Source: Leptospiraceae bacterium
GTDB taxonomy: Bacteria > Spirochaetota > Leptospiria > Leptospirales > Leptospiraceae
DNA: 64,000 nucleotides
Assembly: GCA_016711485.1 (NCBI GenBank)
Contig: JADJSX010000008.1
Coordinates: forward strand, 186,001 to 250,000
Reading direction: 5' to 3'
Shown here: positions 19,261 to 28,926 of the stretch, in pieces
Layout of the letters: each line of letters begins with the position of its first letter
Numbering within the stretch: the stretch's first letter is position 1
Position numbers and translations under genes: made by a program
The notes under the pieces: generated by a model
The model's database searches: none
The model's input: only the letters and a program-made list of their open reading frames with translations
What the model was told of the DNA's origin: nothing

Positions 19261-20934
19261 TTGGAAAAAGATAAGTTAAAACTATTTCTAGATGAGAGTT
19301 ACGAAACTCTTAATTCTCTGGATAAACAATTAATTCAATTGGGAAAAAATCCTGATCATGTAGAATATCTAGATACAATCCATGCCAATTTTAAAACTTT
19401 TTTAGACTCAGCGAAGTTATTTGGTTTTCACAAACTAGGCTCAATGACTCATATTGGTGAGCGACTCATTGATCATTTACGTAAGTCCGAATATGACCTA
19501 AGCAACGAAATCATCACAATAATTTTAAAGTTAAATTTCAGTATTAGAGATATTATTTTTGCAATTGATGAGACAGGAAAAGAGCCTCAGTTAATTAATT
19601 CAAGCATGGTAACTGATATTGAAGAAATAATTACCAAACAAGAATCAGGTGAAGAGTTCATAGTTGCTTCTAGTGACGATGAAGATGATGGTGTGAAGAA
19701 GGTCGGTGATATTCCTATCGTAATGACTCCCATTTTTTCGGAAGATGAGGTCATGGATGATTTGATGAATACGATTATTCCATTGTTGCATACACAAACT
19801 CAAATCAAAGAAATTGCTTCAAAAGATAAATTTTCCCCGTTAGATACTCATTCTCGAAAACTTGAATTATTAGTTAGAGATATATATACAAAAGTTCATA
19901 AAGCAAAAACAAAAACACTTGGTACACTTTTACATAATTTTGATAAAGTAGTTTCTGATATTGCACAAATGCAGGACAAACAAGTAACTTTTGTTATTGA
20001 GGGTGAAGAAAAAGAACTTGATACTAGAATGCTCGATATTTTGCGAAATTGTTTGATCCATATTATCAAAAATTCTGTTGAACATGGAATCGAAATGCCG
20101 GAGATTCGAACTGAATTAGGTAAGTCTGCAATGGGTGAAATTCACCTAAAAGCATTTCATCATGGTGAGTTATTTTATATTAAAATCAAAGACGATGGAG
20201 CAGGTATCGAACCTATTCGTGTTAAAAGAAAGTTAATCGAAAAAAACTTACTTCTAACGGAAGAAGCAGAGCGGCTAACGGATCAAGAAGTAATGGATTA
20301 TATTTTCCAAGAAGGTTTTTCTAGTTCTAAGTCTTCCGCTGGTTTAGATATTGTAAAATCTAATGTGGAACAAATTGCAGGAAAATTTTATATTTTTAAA
20401 AACATTCCTGGCAAAGGAGTAGAGTTCCATATTACTCTTCCTTTAGTAGATGAGATTGTTCCTTCTATCGTAGTCTCTGTCGGAACAGAAAGATATATTA
20501 TTACAAGAGCAAATTTATATGAAATTATGAACTTGGAAAGTGACACTTTTATCAATACCTTAGAAGTGATTAATGGATTTCCAACTTATAAACACCGTGG
20601 GGATTTGATTCCTATCATTTTTCTGGCTCAAATTTTGAAATATGAAGATAAAAAAGAAGTCGTAGATAAACAACTAGACGCAGGAAAAAAAATCTCCATC
20701 TTAATCTTAGAAGTTAATAATTTTAAATATGGATTGGTTGCTGATATAGTTGAAGATATGAGCGATGTAATCGTCCGCCCATTAAACTATGAAATTAAGA
20801 ATTTATATCTATTTTCAGGTCTTACAATATTAAAAGATGAATCTCCTGCTTTGATTTTAGATGTAGGGGAAATAATGCGGGTTCATTTGAAGAACCTTAA
20901 TTTGGTCAATGTTGTGGAAGAGGAGATGGAATAA
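19261..20934 (+). CDS. CheA-like protein with degenerate phosphotransfer and ATP-lid motifs
   Basis: A 557-residue homologue of the chemotaxis kinase CheA: Hpt-like P1 domain (1-100), acidic linker (about 135-170), P3/P4 dimerisation and ATPase region (about 190-395) and CheW-like P5 domain (about 395-550). The segment LDTIHANFKTFLDSAKLFGF aligns residue for residue with the CheA phosphoacceptor helix, but K45 replaces the phosphorylated His and the HSxKG motif is gone; the nearest His is H41, one turn earlier. The N-box (NSVEHGIEMPE from N271) and DDGAG (from D311) remain. The GRGVGMDVV lid box is shortened to SAGLDIV (359-365). I infer weak or absent kinase activity and a scaffold role. The start is TTG after AGGGAG. 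It heads the operon with cheW three bases behind. Confidence 0.85.
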   Translation: MEKDKLKLFLDESYETLNSLDKQLIQLGKNPDHVEYLDTIHANFKTFLDSAKLFGFHKLGSMTHIGERLIDHLRKSEYDLSNEIITIILKLNFSIRDIIFAIDETGKEPQLINSSMVTDIEEIITKQESGEEFIVASSDDEDDGVKKVGDIPIVMTPIFSEDEVMDDLMNTIIPLLHTQTQIKEIASKDKFSPLDTHSRKLELLVRDIYTKVHKAKTKTLGTLLHNFDKVVSDIAQMQDKQVTFVIEGEEKELDTRMLDILRNCLIHIIKNSVEHGIEMPEIRTELGKSAMGEIHLKAFHHGELFYIKIKDDGAGIEPIRVKRKLIEKNLLLTEEAERLTDQEVMDYIFQEGFSSSKSSAGLDIVKSNVEQIAGKFYIFKNIPGKGVEFHITLPLVDEIVPSIVVSVGTERYIITRANLYEIMNLESDTFINTLEVINGFPTYKHRGDLIPIIFLAQILKYEDKKEVVDKQLDAGKKISILILEVNNFKYGLVADIVEDMSDVIVRPLNYEIKNLYLFSGLTILKDESPALILDVGEIMRVHLKNLNLVNVVEEEME

Positions 20935-20937
20935 ACT

Positions 20938-21372
20938 ATGAAAAAGTTTTGCACATTCCTCATTGATGGTAATTTTTTTGGATTAGACATTGGCAAAGTA
21001 TTTGCACTGGTGAAAGATGTTCCAATTATCCGAGTGCCGATGGCAAGCCGTTTCGTGAAAGGCTTGATTCAATATAGGGGACAAATTATTACTGTCATAA
21101 GTGTTCGTAAAATCTTCGATTTACCTGAAATAGAGTTAGGAGAAAACTCCGCTCATGTTATAGTCCGAACTAAACACGGACTTGTAAGTTTTCTGGTCGA
21201 CGAATTAAAAGATATTGAAGAAATTACTCGGAATATAAGGATTGAAGTTCCTAAAGTAATTCAAGGTGTGGATAGATATTTTGTATCCCAGGCTTATCGT
21301 ATCGATGAAACACTTCTTTTGATTTTGGACTCTGAAAAGGTGGTAGAATTTAGGTCAGATAGGATCTCTTAA
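20938..21372 (+). CDS. cheW: CheW-like chemoreceptor coupling protein
   Basis: A small cytoplasmic adaptor of 144 residues, the normal CheW size, that links chemoreceptor tips to CheA P5. The GLIQYRGQIITVISVRKIF block keeps the Arg-Gly of the receptor-binding surface. ATG follows the CheA-like gene by three bases. With the upstream kinase homologue apparently inactive, this CheW may chiefly build a structural array. Confidence 0.9.
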   Translation: MKKFCTFLIDGNFFGLDIGKVFALVKDVPIIRVPMASRFVKGLIQYRGQIITVISVRKIFDLPEIELGENSAHVIVRTKHGLVSFLVDELKDIEEITRNIRIEVPKVIQGVDRYFVSQAYRIDETLLLILDSEKVVEFRSDRIS

Positions 21373-21389
21373 ATTTTGGTAAATAGGCT

Positions 21390-22160
21390 ATGAGAAAAAT
21401 TGTCATAAACAATCAAAAAGGCGGAAGTGGTAAAACAACTACCGCAATAAATTTATCTGCAGCATTAGCAGAGAAAGGGAAACGAGTGCTTTTAATCGAT
21501 TTAGATCCACAAGCCTCAGCCTCTATCTGGTTAGGTGTTCATAACTCGATTCAGGATAAGGATTTATTTGATCTACATGCTGGTGCTGAGTTGATTTCTG
21601 AGCTTGCTCAAAAGACAAAAATAAAAAACTTAGAAATAATTCCTTTTATTCCCTTAAAGAATAAATACTCTAAAGAAATGAGAGAATACCCGAACAAAGC
21701 TTCGATCTTAAAAAACAAATTTGCAAATGTGGATCCCAAAAGATGGGATTATGTAATTTTCGATTGTTCGCCCGGATTAAACCTTACAACGCTCAATGCA
21801 ATGGGTGCTTCAGATGAAATTATTATTCCGGTTGTAGCTCAGGCATTGGCACTGTATGGGGTTTTATCGTTACTTGAGACATTGGAATCTGTTCAGGCAA
21901 AATTAAACCCGAAATTAACGATCACTGGAATTTTGCCTTGTAGAGTTGATCAAAATATTAAACATAATATGGAAATTGTAGATATTTTGATTGAGAAATT
22001 TGGGGTATTAGTATATAACACGTTTATTCGTGAAGATATAAAATTAGCTGAATCTCCAAGCTTTACTCAGACGATATTTCAATATGATGCCAAGAGTCTT
22101 GGTGCACATGACTATAGGTCATTTGCCGCCGAAGTAATTGCACAGGAAAATAAAAAATAG
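21390..22160 (+). CDS. ParA/Soj-type ATPase
   Basis: A 256-residue ParA-family ATPase with the deviant Walker A KGGSGKTT (signature K10, catalytic K15) and Walker B LLIDLDPQAS (D37, D39). It has no N-terminal DNA-binding extension, so it belongs to the short chromosomal or cargo-positioning type. No parB and no parS-like repeats are adjacent. Instead it sits between cheW and a soluble chemoreceptor. ParA homologues in chemotaxis operons (PpfA in Rhodobacter, ParC in Vibrio) position chemosensory arrays, so I infer the same job here. It lies 17 bases after cheW and 9 before the receptor gene. Confidence 0.9.
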   Translation: MRKIVINNQKGGSGKTTTAINLSAALAEKGKRVLLIDLDPQASASIWLGVHNSIQDKDLFDLHAGAELISELAQKTKIKNLEIIPFIPLKNKYSKEMREYPNKASILKNKFANVDPKRWDYVIFDCSPGLNLTTLNAMGASDEIIIPVVAQALALYGVLSLLETLESVQAKLNPKLTITGILPCRVDQNIKHNMEIVDILIEKFGVLVYNTFIREDIKLAESPSFTQTIFQYDAKSLGAHDYRSFAAEVIAQENKK

Positions 22161-22169
22161 GAAATTACT

Positions 22170-23051
22170 ATGAATGACAGAAAAACGATTGGAAATAACC
22201 CTTTTGCAACCATTAAATCTATTAAACCTCCTGTAAAAGAGGGGACAGCCCAAGCAGGTGGTTCTGAACTTTCAAATATAGTTTTTACTTTAGGAGATAC
22301 AATCCATGAGTTCTCCGAAATGGCTGAGGATTTAAATAAAAATTCAAGCAAACTAGAGAAACAAACTAACCAAGCCTCCAATGCTTCCAAACAACTTAGT
22401 CATAACGTTGTAGCAATGGGTAGTTCGCTCGAAAAACTAAAGTCGGGAATCAGAAAAATTTCATCTAGCTCATCAAACTCTACAAAATCTTCTATATCTG
22501 CTCTCAAAGCAGCGGATTCCACTAATAATGTTTTTTCAAACCTTTTAGAAAGTAGTAAAGATCTAGACAAAATTGATAAAGTAGTTGCCGGTCTTGCACA
22601 GCAAATCAATTTATTTGCTTTAAATGCAAGCATTGAAGCGGCTCGAGCTGGAGAAGCTGGGCGTGGTTTTGCTGTTGTTGCAAATGAAATAAAAGAACTA
22701 GCAAAAGAAACGAATAAAATTGCGGATGATATTCGCTATAAAATTGAGAATTTTTACCAAGACTCAAAAAAAGCAGTGGAGTCTATGAATGAAATTTCTA
22801 GCCAATTGCTTTCCATAAAAAATAATCAGAATACTATTGACCAGTCTTTAGAAGAACAAACAAACTCACTGACAGAAATTGCAAAAAATTCTTCTAATGT
22901 AGTAAAATCTTCCAATAGTGTCACTGATAATATACTAAATGTTTATAAATTGGCAAAAGTTGCGTCTGAAGGTTCAGAAAAGTCTATCCGTTACACGAAT
23001 ACACTCGCAAACTTGACTAACGATTTAAAGACTTTACTCGATAATAAATAA
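22170..23051 (+). CDS. soluble chemoreceptor-like protein without membrane segments
   Basis: A 293-residue coiled-coil protein containing a full methyl-accepting hairpin tip (INLFALNASIEAARAGEAGR, about 146-165). The two arms are nearly equal (about 120 and 125 residues), so the protein is essentially one long antiparallel hairpin. There is no signal peptide, transmembrane segment, HAMP or sensory domain. The first 24 residues form a basic, Pro/Gly-containing tail (RKTIGNNPFATIKSIKPP) that could be the peptide that stimulates ParA ATPase, as N-terminal basic tails of ParA partners do. AGGAAA overlapping the parA-like stop serves as ribosome-binding site. Confidence 0.88.
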   Translation: MNDRKTIGNNPFATIKSIKPPVKEGTAQAGGSELSNIVFTLGDTIHEFSEMAEDLNKNSSKLEKQTNQASNASKQLSHNVVAMGSSLEKLKSGIRKISSSSSNSTKSSISALKAADSTNNVFSNLLESSKDLDKIDKVVAGLAQQINLFALNASIEAARAGEAGRGFAVVANEIKELAKETNKIADDIRYKIENFYQDSKKAVESMNEISSQLLSIKNNQNTIDQSLEEQTNSLTEIAKNSSNVVKSSNSVTDNILNVYKLAKVASEGSEKSIRYTNTLANLTNDLKTLLDNK

Positions 23052-23105
23052 AGGTGATTTAAACTTAATCACCAAATCTTACCCAATAGGGGATTTCAAG
23101 GCTTC

Positions 23106-25187
23106 ATGTTAAAATTATGTCATAAAGCAGGATTTATCGTACGCAGACTCTTCATTTTCTTAGCATTCATGACTCTTCTTGTTATAAACCCGTTAGCCCC
23201 TACGGAAGAGTTACCTGAGTTTCGGTTAGGAAAAGAGCAGGCGCGTAATTATTTTAAGCAGGGATTGGTATATTTGCATAATTACCAATACAATGCTGCA
23301 AGAGAAAGTTTTATCGCCGCACTTGCCATTATGGGCGATTTTAAGCTGGCCAGAAAATATTTATCCGACGCAAATTATTTGAGTGGTGAATGGCAAGAGA
23401 GTTTAAGTGAATTAGAAATCATAGAAGCATCCGGTAAAATGAACCAGGTTTGGAAAAACAGGGCAGAAATTTTACGACTTCATATTGCTGGTGTTGGAAA
23501 AAATGATGATTTAACTTTTTATAAACATATTTCCGGAGATGAAAATCGAGGTTTTCGATTTCGTAACCCTACAGATATTTTATTTGATGAAGAAGGAAAC
23601 TTATTCGTATTAGCCTTTGATACAGCAAATATCATTAAGATGGACACTAACGGTTTTCCTGTAGGAAATTACAAAGGTAGTTTTGGAAGAACGTTTGAAG
23701 GTCCTTTATTTTTTACATACCACAAAGGAAATATTTTTGTAAGTGATTTTGCATCTGATAGAATCTATGTTTTAAACGACAAAGGGTATTTTCAGGAACG
23801 GTTTGCAGGCAAAGGCTCAGAGCCTGGTTTATTTTTTGGTCCTACGGGAATTGCTGTTTCCGAAAAAGATATTTTATATATTGGGGATTCAGGTAATAAC
23901 CGTATTCAAAAAATTGGGCTTGATGGAAAATTTATTGCTGAATTTGGCACCGATGGAAGGGGAAAATTAAAAATGCCTTCTGGACTTACAATAGAGGATA
24001 ATCAGGTGTATGTGGCAGATAAAGGAAATAAACGAATAGCAGTTTTTGATGACGAGGGAAATTTCCTAAAAGAATATACGCATCCTAATATGACAGTGCC
24101 AAGATCTGTTAAGTTTTATAAAAAGAGAATGTATGTAGCGGATGAACAGAATGGTCTAATGATTTATAACCTTGATAGCGAAAAGTGGACCAAAATTTCT
24201 AGTTTCAGAGATGAAACAGGAAAGTATGTAAAATTACTCCGCTCTTTTTCTAGTGCATATGACGCTACTGGTTCGCTCTATTCTGTAGATTACGATAGAC
24301 ATCGTGTCGATGTGTTTGCTCCTAAAAACACACTTACATCTAACTTGAACGTATATATAGAAAGAGTTGAGTTAGGTCGCTTTCCTGATGTATCTTTATT
24401 CGTTCGTGTAAGAAATCGCAGCAAGCAGGATTTAACTGGTATTAGCCGTAGTGGATTCAGAATCACTGAGAACGAAAATGTTTATCCACTAGTTGGTCTT
24501 GCAAAAATGAAACAATACAATGAAAATATGAGTGTTGCCTTAATTTATGAAAATAGTAAAAAAATGGCTGAGTTTTCAAAGAATTTAGACGGAGTATTAG
24601 GTGGATTTTTTAATTCGGTTACCGTTAAGGATAAAGTAGAAGTTATTCGTGCAGGAAAAGATGCTGAGAAAATTTATTCATTTGGTTATTCTCCCTTGGA
24701 TATATATGCAAAAATTCGTAAATCAGAGCCGACGGAAACTAACATTAATTTCGGAAAGTCTCTTTATCAAGGACTTGGTGATTTAGTTCCCGAACTTGGA
24801 CCTCGAGCAGTAGTTCTTTTAGTATCTGGAGAAGTTTTACCAAATGCGTTTAATCAGTATACTGTTCTTAGAAATATTCAATATGCAAATGCACACGGAA
24901 TTCCTGTAATAGTAATGTCCCTTACGGATGAGGGAGAAATGGTAGCGGTTTACAAAGATATTGCGAATAGAACGGGAGGAATGTTTATCAAAATTCCAGG
25001 AAGTCCGCAAGAAATGGAATTGTATAAATTTATTAAGTCAAAACAGGATAAACGTTATATAGTTTCTTATAAAAGTAAATTGAATCCTGATTTGAGTGGA
25101 AGATACATTGATTTGGAAGTATCCGCTTTCTATAGAGATGTAGTAGGTCGGGCGCAGTCAGGTTTTTTCGTGCCGGAGAAACAATAA
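23106..25187 (+). CDS. NHL-repeat propeller protein with vWA-like C-terminal domain
   Basis: A 693-residue protein with an N-terminal hydrophobic segment (about 11-30; signal peptide or anchor) and a short TPR-like helical region (about 40-130). A six-bladed NHL-type propeller (about 150-410) contains repeated GIAV...LYIGDSGNNRIQKI and LTI...VYVADKGNKRIAVF units. The C-terminal 260 residues resemble a vWA fold but lack a clear DxSxS MIDAS. It probably binds protein or polysaccharide in the periplasm. It starts 54 bases after the soluble receptor gene and overlaps the next gene by one base (TAATG), so it is part of the same operon or immediately follows it. Confidence 0.75.
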   Translation: MLKLCHKAGFIVRRLFIFLAFMTLLVINPLAPTEELPEFRLGKEQARNYFKQGLVYLHNYQYNAARESFIAALAIMGDFKLARKYLSDANYLSGEWQESLSELEIIEASGKMNQVWKNRAEILRLHIAGVGKNDDLTFYKHISGDENRGFRFRNPTDILFDEEGNLFVLAFDTANIIKMDTNGFPVGNYKGSFGRTFEGPLFFTYHKGNIFVSDFASDRIYVLNDKGYFQERFAGKGSEPGLFFGPTGIAVSEKDILYIGDSGNNRIQKIGLDGKFIAEFGTDGRGKLKMPSGLTIEDNQVYVADKGNKRIAVFDDEGNFLKEYTHPNMTVPRSVKFYKKRMYVADEQNGLMIYNLDSEKWTKISSFRDETGKYVKLLRSFSSAYDATGSLYSVDYDRHRVDVFAPKNTLTSNLNVYIERVELGRFPDVSLFVRVRNRSKQDLTGISRSGFRITENENVYPLVGLAKMKQYNENMSVALIYENSKKMAEFSKNLDGVLGGFFNSVTVKDKVEVIRAGKDAEKIYSFGYSPLDIYAKIRKSEPTETNINFGKSLYQGLGDLVPELGPRAVVLLVSGEVLPNAFNQYTVLRNIQYANAHGIPVIVMSLTDEGEMVAVYKDIANRTGGMFIKIPGSPQEMELYKFIKSKQDKRYIVSYKSKLNPDLSGRYIDLEVSAFYRDVVGRAQSGFFVPEKQ

Positions 25188-27226
25188 TGAATTTAAAAAT
25201 ACTATATATATTTATTATATCAATTTCACTTTCGCTATTTCCAATAATTTCTATATTCCCTCGTGAAAAAGAAGCAGGGGAATATATTCTATTAGGCGAA
25301 AAGTTTTTAAAAGAAAAAAACTATAGAGAATCATTAGTCAATTATAAAGCAGCACTTTTAAAAAATCCTGGTTCCATAAAGGCTAATATTGGTTTTGCGA
25401 AGAGTTCTCTTTTTTTAGGCTCTAAACTAGACGCAGAACTTGGATTTAAAAGAACCTTAGAATTAGATTCAAAAAATCGTGAAGCAATAGCGGGTTTAGC
25501 AGAAATTCAAGCGGATCTCGGAAAATATAAAGAAGCGGAAGAACTTTTAGAAAAATCATTAAAGGAAGAACCTTACAATCAGGAATTATTATTGGCTAGA
25601 ATTTCTGTATTACTGAAAGCGGGCAAATATAAATTAGCCTTAAAAAAGCTGGAAGATGCAAAGAAAAGGGTTGTACAAAATTATGATTTTAAATTTCTCA
25701 TGGCGAAAGTTTATATAGCCAATAAAAATTTTAAAAAGGCAAATGGAATTGTAGAAGAATTAATTTCAAAGCATCCCGAGACCCCAAATTCATTTAATCA
25801 GAAAGCAATATTAAATTTCGAAATGTTGAAAGAAGCATCGGATGCACGTAAGTTAATGGAGGAAACATATACTCTTCTTCATACTGCTTTAGCATTAGAT
25901 GGGAATAATTTTGAGAGTAAGCGACTTTTGATAAAAAATTTACTTTGGCTTGGTAAATATGATTCTTCAGAAAAACCGGAAAAATATTTAGAGGCAAAAC
26001 AGTATGCTCTAGAGTTGTTACAGGATTTTCCAAATGATCCGTATCTTCAATACATTGCCGGTTATATTAATTATAAAGTAAATCAAGGTGAAGAATCGGC
26101 TGATTTTTATTTAAAACTTTTAGAATTGCAGGAGTTAAATGAATTAGGTCGTTTTTCTGCTGAGAATTATTCTATTTCAAAGTTAAATGAGCTTCATACT
26201 CTAAGAGTTAATTTAGGGAAATATAGACTTGATAGATATCGATATACGAAAAAGGAATTTCTATATAACGAAGCATTGTTTCACTTAAAGAGAGCAGAAA
26301 AATTAATTCCAAGTAATTCAGAATTTAGACAAGAGTTATTGGAATACTATTATGCGAAAGGTGATTTGTATCACCTTTTACTTTTTCTCATAAGAATGAG
26401 AGATAATAATATCGACGACATGAAAATTCATAATCGTTTAGAAAATGTATTTCATAAATTCAAACAAACGCTTATTTTTCGCGAAGGATTTACTGACCAA
26501 ACAGGAAAAATAAATTCCGCAATTCGTACTGAACCAGAAGTATTTGTTTTTGATCCCGAACCCGAAAAAAGTTTATTTTCATACCCGGACGCAAGTTTGC
26601 AAATTGGAAGCGGCATTAAATTTGCGCTTAATTTATTTCCTAATTTGAAATTGATTTCCGGCCGTGAAGAGTCGTTAATTCGTAATAGCATTATAAGCAA
26701 AAAAGGTGTGGAAGCATATACTGAGTCTGTCTACTATACACCAGACTCAATAGATTTTCTTGATGTTGAACGAAAAAGGGATAATATAGTTCGTTACATT
26801 GCATACGGGAGTTTCTCTGAAGATAAAAATACAATAACTGTTAAGTATAAATTGTATGATCGTGTAAGTGGAAAAATTATGGATACGATTAGCACTACCG
26901 CTTCTAACCGAAATTCTTTGGCTGAAATTTCTATGCGAATAGCAAAACGAATTTCTGATGCAGTTCCTCTCGATGGGCGCATAATTAAGATTAACCAAGA
27001 AAGGCTAATTGTAAATCTTGGTTCTAAAGATGGAATTTCAAAAAATCATACATTAGAAGCCGTACGTTCAGGTGAAGATAATATCAAACTTAAAGTAACT
27101 TTTGTTGACGAATATATTTCAGAAGTATTGCCAGAATCTTTTGGATGGAGTAAAAACTTAAGTCTTCGAGATAAAGTAATAGTTACAGGAATTAAAAAGA
27201 ATGATATCGAAATCGAAAAAAAATAA
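25187..27226 (+). CDS. exported TPR protein
   Basis: A 679-residue protein with a signal peptide (about 1-25), at least six to eight tetratricopeptide repeats (about 30-370) and a beta-rich C-terminal region (about 455-670). That region contains a predicted short barrel-like unit (GRIIKINQERLIVNLGSKDGI), of the kind found in FlgT- or TolB-associated envelope proteins. No firm family assignment. The start overlaps the stop of the NHL gene (TAATG), and its own end overlaps the aldehyde dehydrogenase start by 26 bases. TPR plus NHL plus vWA-like proteins suggest an envelope protein complex encoded behind the chemosensory-like genes. Confidence 0.75.
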   Translation: MNLKILYIFIISISLSLFPIISIFPREKEAGEYILLGEKFLKEKNYRESLVNYKAALLKNPGSIKANIGFAKSSLFLGSKLDAELGFKRTLELDSKNREAIAGLAEIQADLGKYKEAEELLEKSLKEEPYNQELLLARISVLLKAGKYKLALKKLEDAKKRVVQNYDFKFLMAKVYIANKNFKKANGIVEELISKHPETPNSFNQKAILNFEMLKEASDARKLMEETYTLLHTALALDGNNFESKRLLIKNLLWLGKYDSSEKPEKYLEAKQYALELLQDFPNDPYLQYIAGYINYKVNQGEESADFYLKLLELQELNELGRFSAENYSISKLNELHTLRVNLGKYRLDRYRYTKKEFLYNEALFHLKRAEKLIPSNSEFRQELLEYYYAKGDLYHLLLFLIRMRDNNIDDMKIHNRLENVFHKFKQTLIFREGFTDQTGKINSAIRTEPEVFVFDPEPEKSLFSYPDASLQIGSGIKFALNLFPNLKLISGREESLIRNSIISKKGVEAYTESVYYTPDSIDFLDVERKRDNIVRYIAYGSFSEDKNTITVKYKLYDRVSGKIMDTISTTASNRNSLAEISMRIAKRISDAVPLDGRIIKINQERLIVNLGSKDGISKNHTLEAVRSGEDNIKLKVTFVDEYISEVLPESFGWSKNLSLRDKVIVTGIKKNDIEIEKK

Positions 27227-28706
27227 CTCAAAAAAAACTCTAATTTTAAAAAAAACGAAAACTTCAAGTTTTGAAATTTTTAACCCTGCTACACTTACGA
27301 AAATTGGTGAATTACCGTTATATACCACTGACATGGTGGAAGAAAAAATTCTTTTAGCTAAACAAGCGCAAGTTATTTGGAATGCAAAGTCTCTGAAGGA
27401 ACGTTCGAAAGAATTAATATTATTTAGAAAATTTTTAGCAAATAATAAAGAAGAAATGATTTCTTGTATTTGCAATGAAACCGGAAAAACTAAAATGGAT
27501 GCACTTCTGGAAGTGTTTGCTACATTAGAATCCATTGATTATATTTCTAAAAAGGGAATTAAAATACTATCTCGCGAAAGACGCTCTAGCGGCCTTCTGC
27601 TTCATAAATACTGTTATGTCGACTATCATCCCTTTGGGGTAGTCGGTGTTATTTCACCTTGGAATTACCCACTTATTCTAAGTGTAATCCCAATTATGAA
27701 TGCACTTATTGCGGGTAATTCAGTTGTAATTAAACCTTCAGAGATTACTCCCTATACTACTTTGAAAGTATTGGAATTTTTTCAGAGAGCTGGAATTACA
27801 AATGGAATTTTACAAGTAGTTACAGGTAAGGGAGATGCAGGGGCTGCTCTCGTTAGTTCATCGAATACCAATATGATTTGTTTTACTGGATCTACTGCTA
27901 CAGGAAAATTAATTGCTGAATCTTGTGGTAAAATGTTAAAACCTGTTGTGTTAGAGTTGGGCGGCAAAGATCCAATGATTGTATTTAAAGACGTAGATCT
28001 TCGTCGTGCTGTTAGAGGAGCCTTGTGGGGTGGTTTATCCAATTCTGGTCAAACTTGTATTTCCGTTGAAAGAGTGTATGTTGAAAAAGCAATTTATAAT
28101 GAATTCATTAGCCTTCTAAAGGAAGAATTTCCGAGTATAGGTTCAATGACTTTTCCTAAACAAGTAGATATTTTAGAATCACATTATAAGGATGCAAAGG
28201 CAAACGGTGCTTTTTTTGTAGCCGGAGGTAAACGCGTATTAAGCGAGAAAGGTCTTTTTCATGAGCCAACTATAATTATTGGAGTTAATCATGATATGAA
28301 AATCATGAAAGAAGAAACTTTTGGTCCAGAAATTTCGATAATGGAATTCAATACTGAAGAAGAGGCCGTTACAATGGCAAATGATTCTGACTATGGACTA
28401 AGTGCATCTGTATGGACGAATGACATTCGCAAAGCAAAGAGTATTGCTAAAAAACTTCAAGTTGGATCAGTTTCGATTAACGATGTTGTCACTAATTATA
28501 TGATATCTGATCTACCTTTCGGTGGTTTTAAAAAAAGTGGTATTGGTCGTGTCCATGGCCCAGAAGGATTACGCACATTTGCCCAAGTGCAAGCAGTAAG
28601 TAATAATCGTTGGTTCTGGAGATTTTCTGATGAACTTTGGTGGTTTCCATATTCTAAAAAAATATATTTTCATATTTCTAATGCAGTAAAAACTTTTTTC
28701 GGATAA
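27201..28706 (+). CDS. NAD(P)-dependent aldehyde dehydrogenase
   Basis: Oxidises an aldehyde to the carboxylic acid. The 501 residues cover the complete ALDH fold: the cofactor region with SPWNYPL (about 152-158) and KPSE (178-181), FTGSTATGK, catalytic base E252 in LELGGKDP, nucleophile C286 in SGQTC, EETFGPE, and the C-terminal LPFGGFKKSGIGR. The C-terminal tail is aromatic and hydrophobic, like fatty-aldehyde dehydrogenases that associate with membranes; the substrate is otherwise open. The ATG at 27201 lies inside the TPR gene, ten bases after AGGA. Confidence 0.9.
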   Translation: MISKSKKNNSKKTLILKKTKTSSFEIFNPATLTKIGELPLYTTDMVEEKILLAKQAQVIWNAKSLKERSKELILFRKFLANNKEEMISCICNETGKTKMDALLEVFATLESIDYISKKGIKILSRERRSSGLLLHKYCYVDYHPFGVVGVISPWNYPLILSVIPIMNALIAGNSVVIKPSEITPYTTLKVLEFFQRAGITNGILQVVTGKGDAGAALVSSSNTNMICFTGSTATGKLIAESCGKMLKPVVLELGGKDPMIVFKDVDLRRAVRGALWGGLSNSGQTCISVERVYVEKAIYNEFISLLKEEFPSIGSMTFPKQVDILESHYKDAKANGAFFVAGGKRVLSEKGLFHEPTIIIGVNHDMKIMKEETFGPEISIMEFNTEEEAVTMANDSDYGLSASVWTNDIRKAKSIAKKLQVGSVSINDVVTNYMISDLPFGGFKKSGIGRVHGPEGLRTFAQVQAVSNNRWFWRFSDELWWFPYSKKIYFHISNAVKTFFG

Positions 28707-28926
28707 TATCGGTACAATTAATATGGAGTTTTATCCTATCTCATTGTATCAATTTGAAATAACAAATTGAAGGTAATAGAATTTTTTATTACTCTAAACT
28801 TATTGTAAATGCCAAAATAAATTACATATTTGTAAATCGAAAATACTGCATTTGCTTCTACCAAACGTTATTTCTATAAAGTCAATTCGGCCTTTTTGGT
28901 GTATAAATTTTTGGCTTCAGAAAAAA

